In this document: one piece after another, positions 63,570-64,000 of the stretch
Layout: the number at the start of each line of letters is the position of its first letter
Numbering within the stretch: position 1 is the stretch's first letter
NCBI GenBank assembly: GCA_023213395.1
Contig: CM041465.1
Coordinates: 215,829,741 to 215,893,740 of the forward strand
Length of the DNA: 64,000 nucleotides
Direction of reading: 5' to 3'
Origin: Cycas panzhihuaensis
Lineage: Eukaryota; Cycadophyta
Notes under the pieces: generated by a model
The model's input: only the letters and a program-made list of their open reading frames with translations
What the model was told of the DNA's origin: nothing
Databases searched by the model: none
Made by a program: the position numbers and the translations under genes

Positions 63570-63694
63570 AACCTCCAATTCAAAATAATATAAAATAATG
63601 CTAATGCACAATAAAACAACCTTACCTTAACTTACCATGTATATGCTCATACGTTTCTAAGGTGGGAGTTAAGTAAGGAATATTAACCCCATTA
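63570..63694 (-). repeat. right (5') LTR of G1, second part
   Basis: AACCTCCAATTCAAAATA to ATTAACCCCATTA, aligning with 35139-35263 of the left LTR. It joins 45985 across C3. Confidence 0.9.
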
Positions 63695-64000
63695 ATTTAT
63701 GTTTTTGACTATGTTGTATGCAATTTTCTTTTTTTTTTTTACTAATCTTACATGTTGCCACCCAAAATTTGTGGTAACTCCTCCTCCTTCACCCAAAAAC
63801 CCTCAAAACTCTTCATATTGATCATTATGACAATTGCATCTTGGAAGCAAAGAAAAAAAGAGAAGAAAAGAATGAGAGTAAAAGGAAAAGAGATTTAGAG
63901 ACTTAGAGGTTTTGTTCTCATATTGTTTTGAAACTTACAAGAATGTTTATTTTCTGCTAAATCTCTAATTTGAGCTTTAATATTATTCTCAGAGGTTTAA
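63695..64000. other. flank right of the G1 nest
   Basis: This is the continuation of 34561-34945. It holds no gene. The purine-rich tail (AAAAGAGATTTAGAGACTTAGAGG) and CTCCTCCTTCACCC faintly resemble 7900-8200. Confidence 0.35.

Larger units (their letters stand above)
34946..63694 (-). mobile_element. G1: gag-only copia element, host of the nest
   Basis: The left LTR is 34946-35263 and the right LTR is split into 45793-45985 and 63570-63694; each totals 318 bp. PBS copies lie at the right and a PPT at the left, so G1 runs on the minus strand. Without the nested elements it is about 5.2 kb. Only a gag fragment (35264-36010) is coding. The remaining 3.8 kb (42015-45792) is noncoding leader. 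Flanks AATCA and ATTTA may be a decayed target duplication (3 of 5 bases agree). Confidence 0.88.

Overview
This is plant nuclear DNA made almost entirely of decayed, nested LTR retrotransposons. The evidence is Ty1/copia and Ty3/gypsy domains (gag, zinc knuckle, protease, integrase, reverse transcriptase, RNase H, chromodomain), primer-binding sites (PBS) matching initiator tRNA-Met, polypurine tracts (PPT), TG...CA LTR ends and very AT-rich spacers with huge (AT)n arrays. A repeat-rich seed plant with a large genome (a gymnosperm is possible) fits, but the species cannot be fixed from the sequence. I see no intact host gene, tRNA, rRNA or CRISPR array. Only two stretches look like host-gene sequence, and both sit inside retrotransposons.

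Layout from the left. 1-1310: the 5' end of a minus-strand gypsy element (leader, PBS, LTR) whose body lies off the left edge. 1311-3409: remains of a gag-only copia family (here called G). 3410-8840: AT-rich sequence with one doubtful LTR and one promoter-like stretch. 8880-16558: copia A, a complete but mutated minus-strand element with about 96% similar LTRs, a palindrome-rich leader and a captured host-like cDNA. 16559-18602: a 2 kb (AT)n/(TG)n array. 18603-23350 and 30019-31060: an old plus-strand gypsy element of TAT/Ogre/Athila type (gag, protease, then RT), split by chromovirus 1 (23351-30018, plus strand). 32174-34560: gag-protease of a second chromovirus, with an 860 bp (AT)n array expanded inside its gag.

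34946-63694 is one deep nest. The outer element G1 (copia, minus strand, gag only) has its internal region interrupted by its relative G2 (36016-42014; target duplication AGGTA). Its right LTR is interrupted by copia C3 (45986-63564; target duplication TCCTT), which is plus strand and encodes the full gag-pol set. C3 was itself hit by a minus-strand chromovirus T (47155-53221) and by a 3.2 kb solo LTR (57358-60603; target duplication CCTAA). Removing the insertions restores the reading frame or LTR alignment at the AGGTA/TCCTT/CCTAA sites, so the order of events can be read directly.

The most notable content is: (1) a fragment of plant homomeric acetyl-CoA carboxylase carried antisense in G2; (2) an unidentified cDNA-like fragment with a 3'-UTR-like tail carried antisense in copia A; (3) G elements that keep only a gag fragment, abutting the PPT, behind a long noncoding leader; (4) repeated PBS/LTR-edge copies in two elements; and (5) a microsatellite that appears to have grown from a TATATA seed within gag codons.
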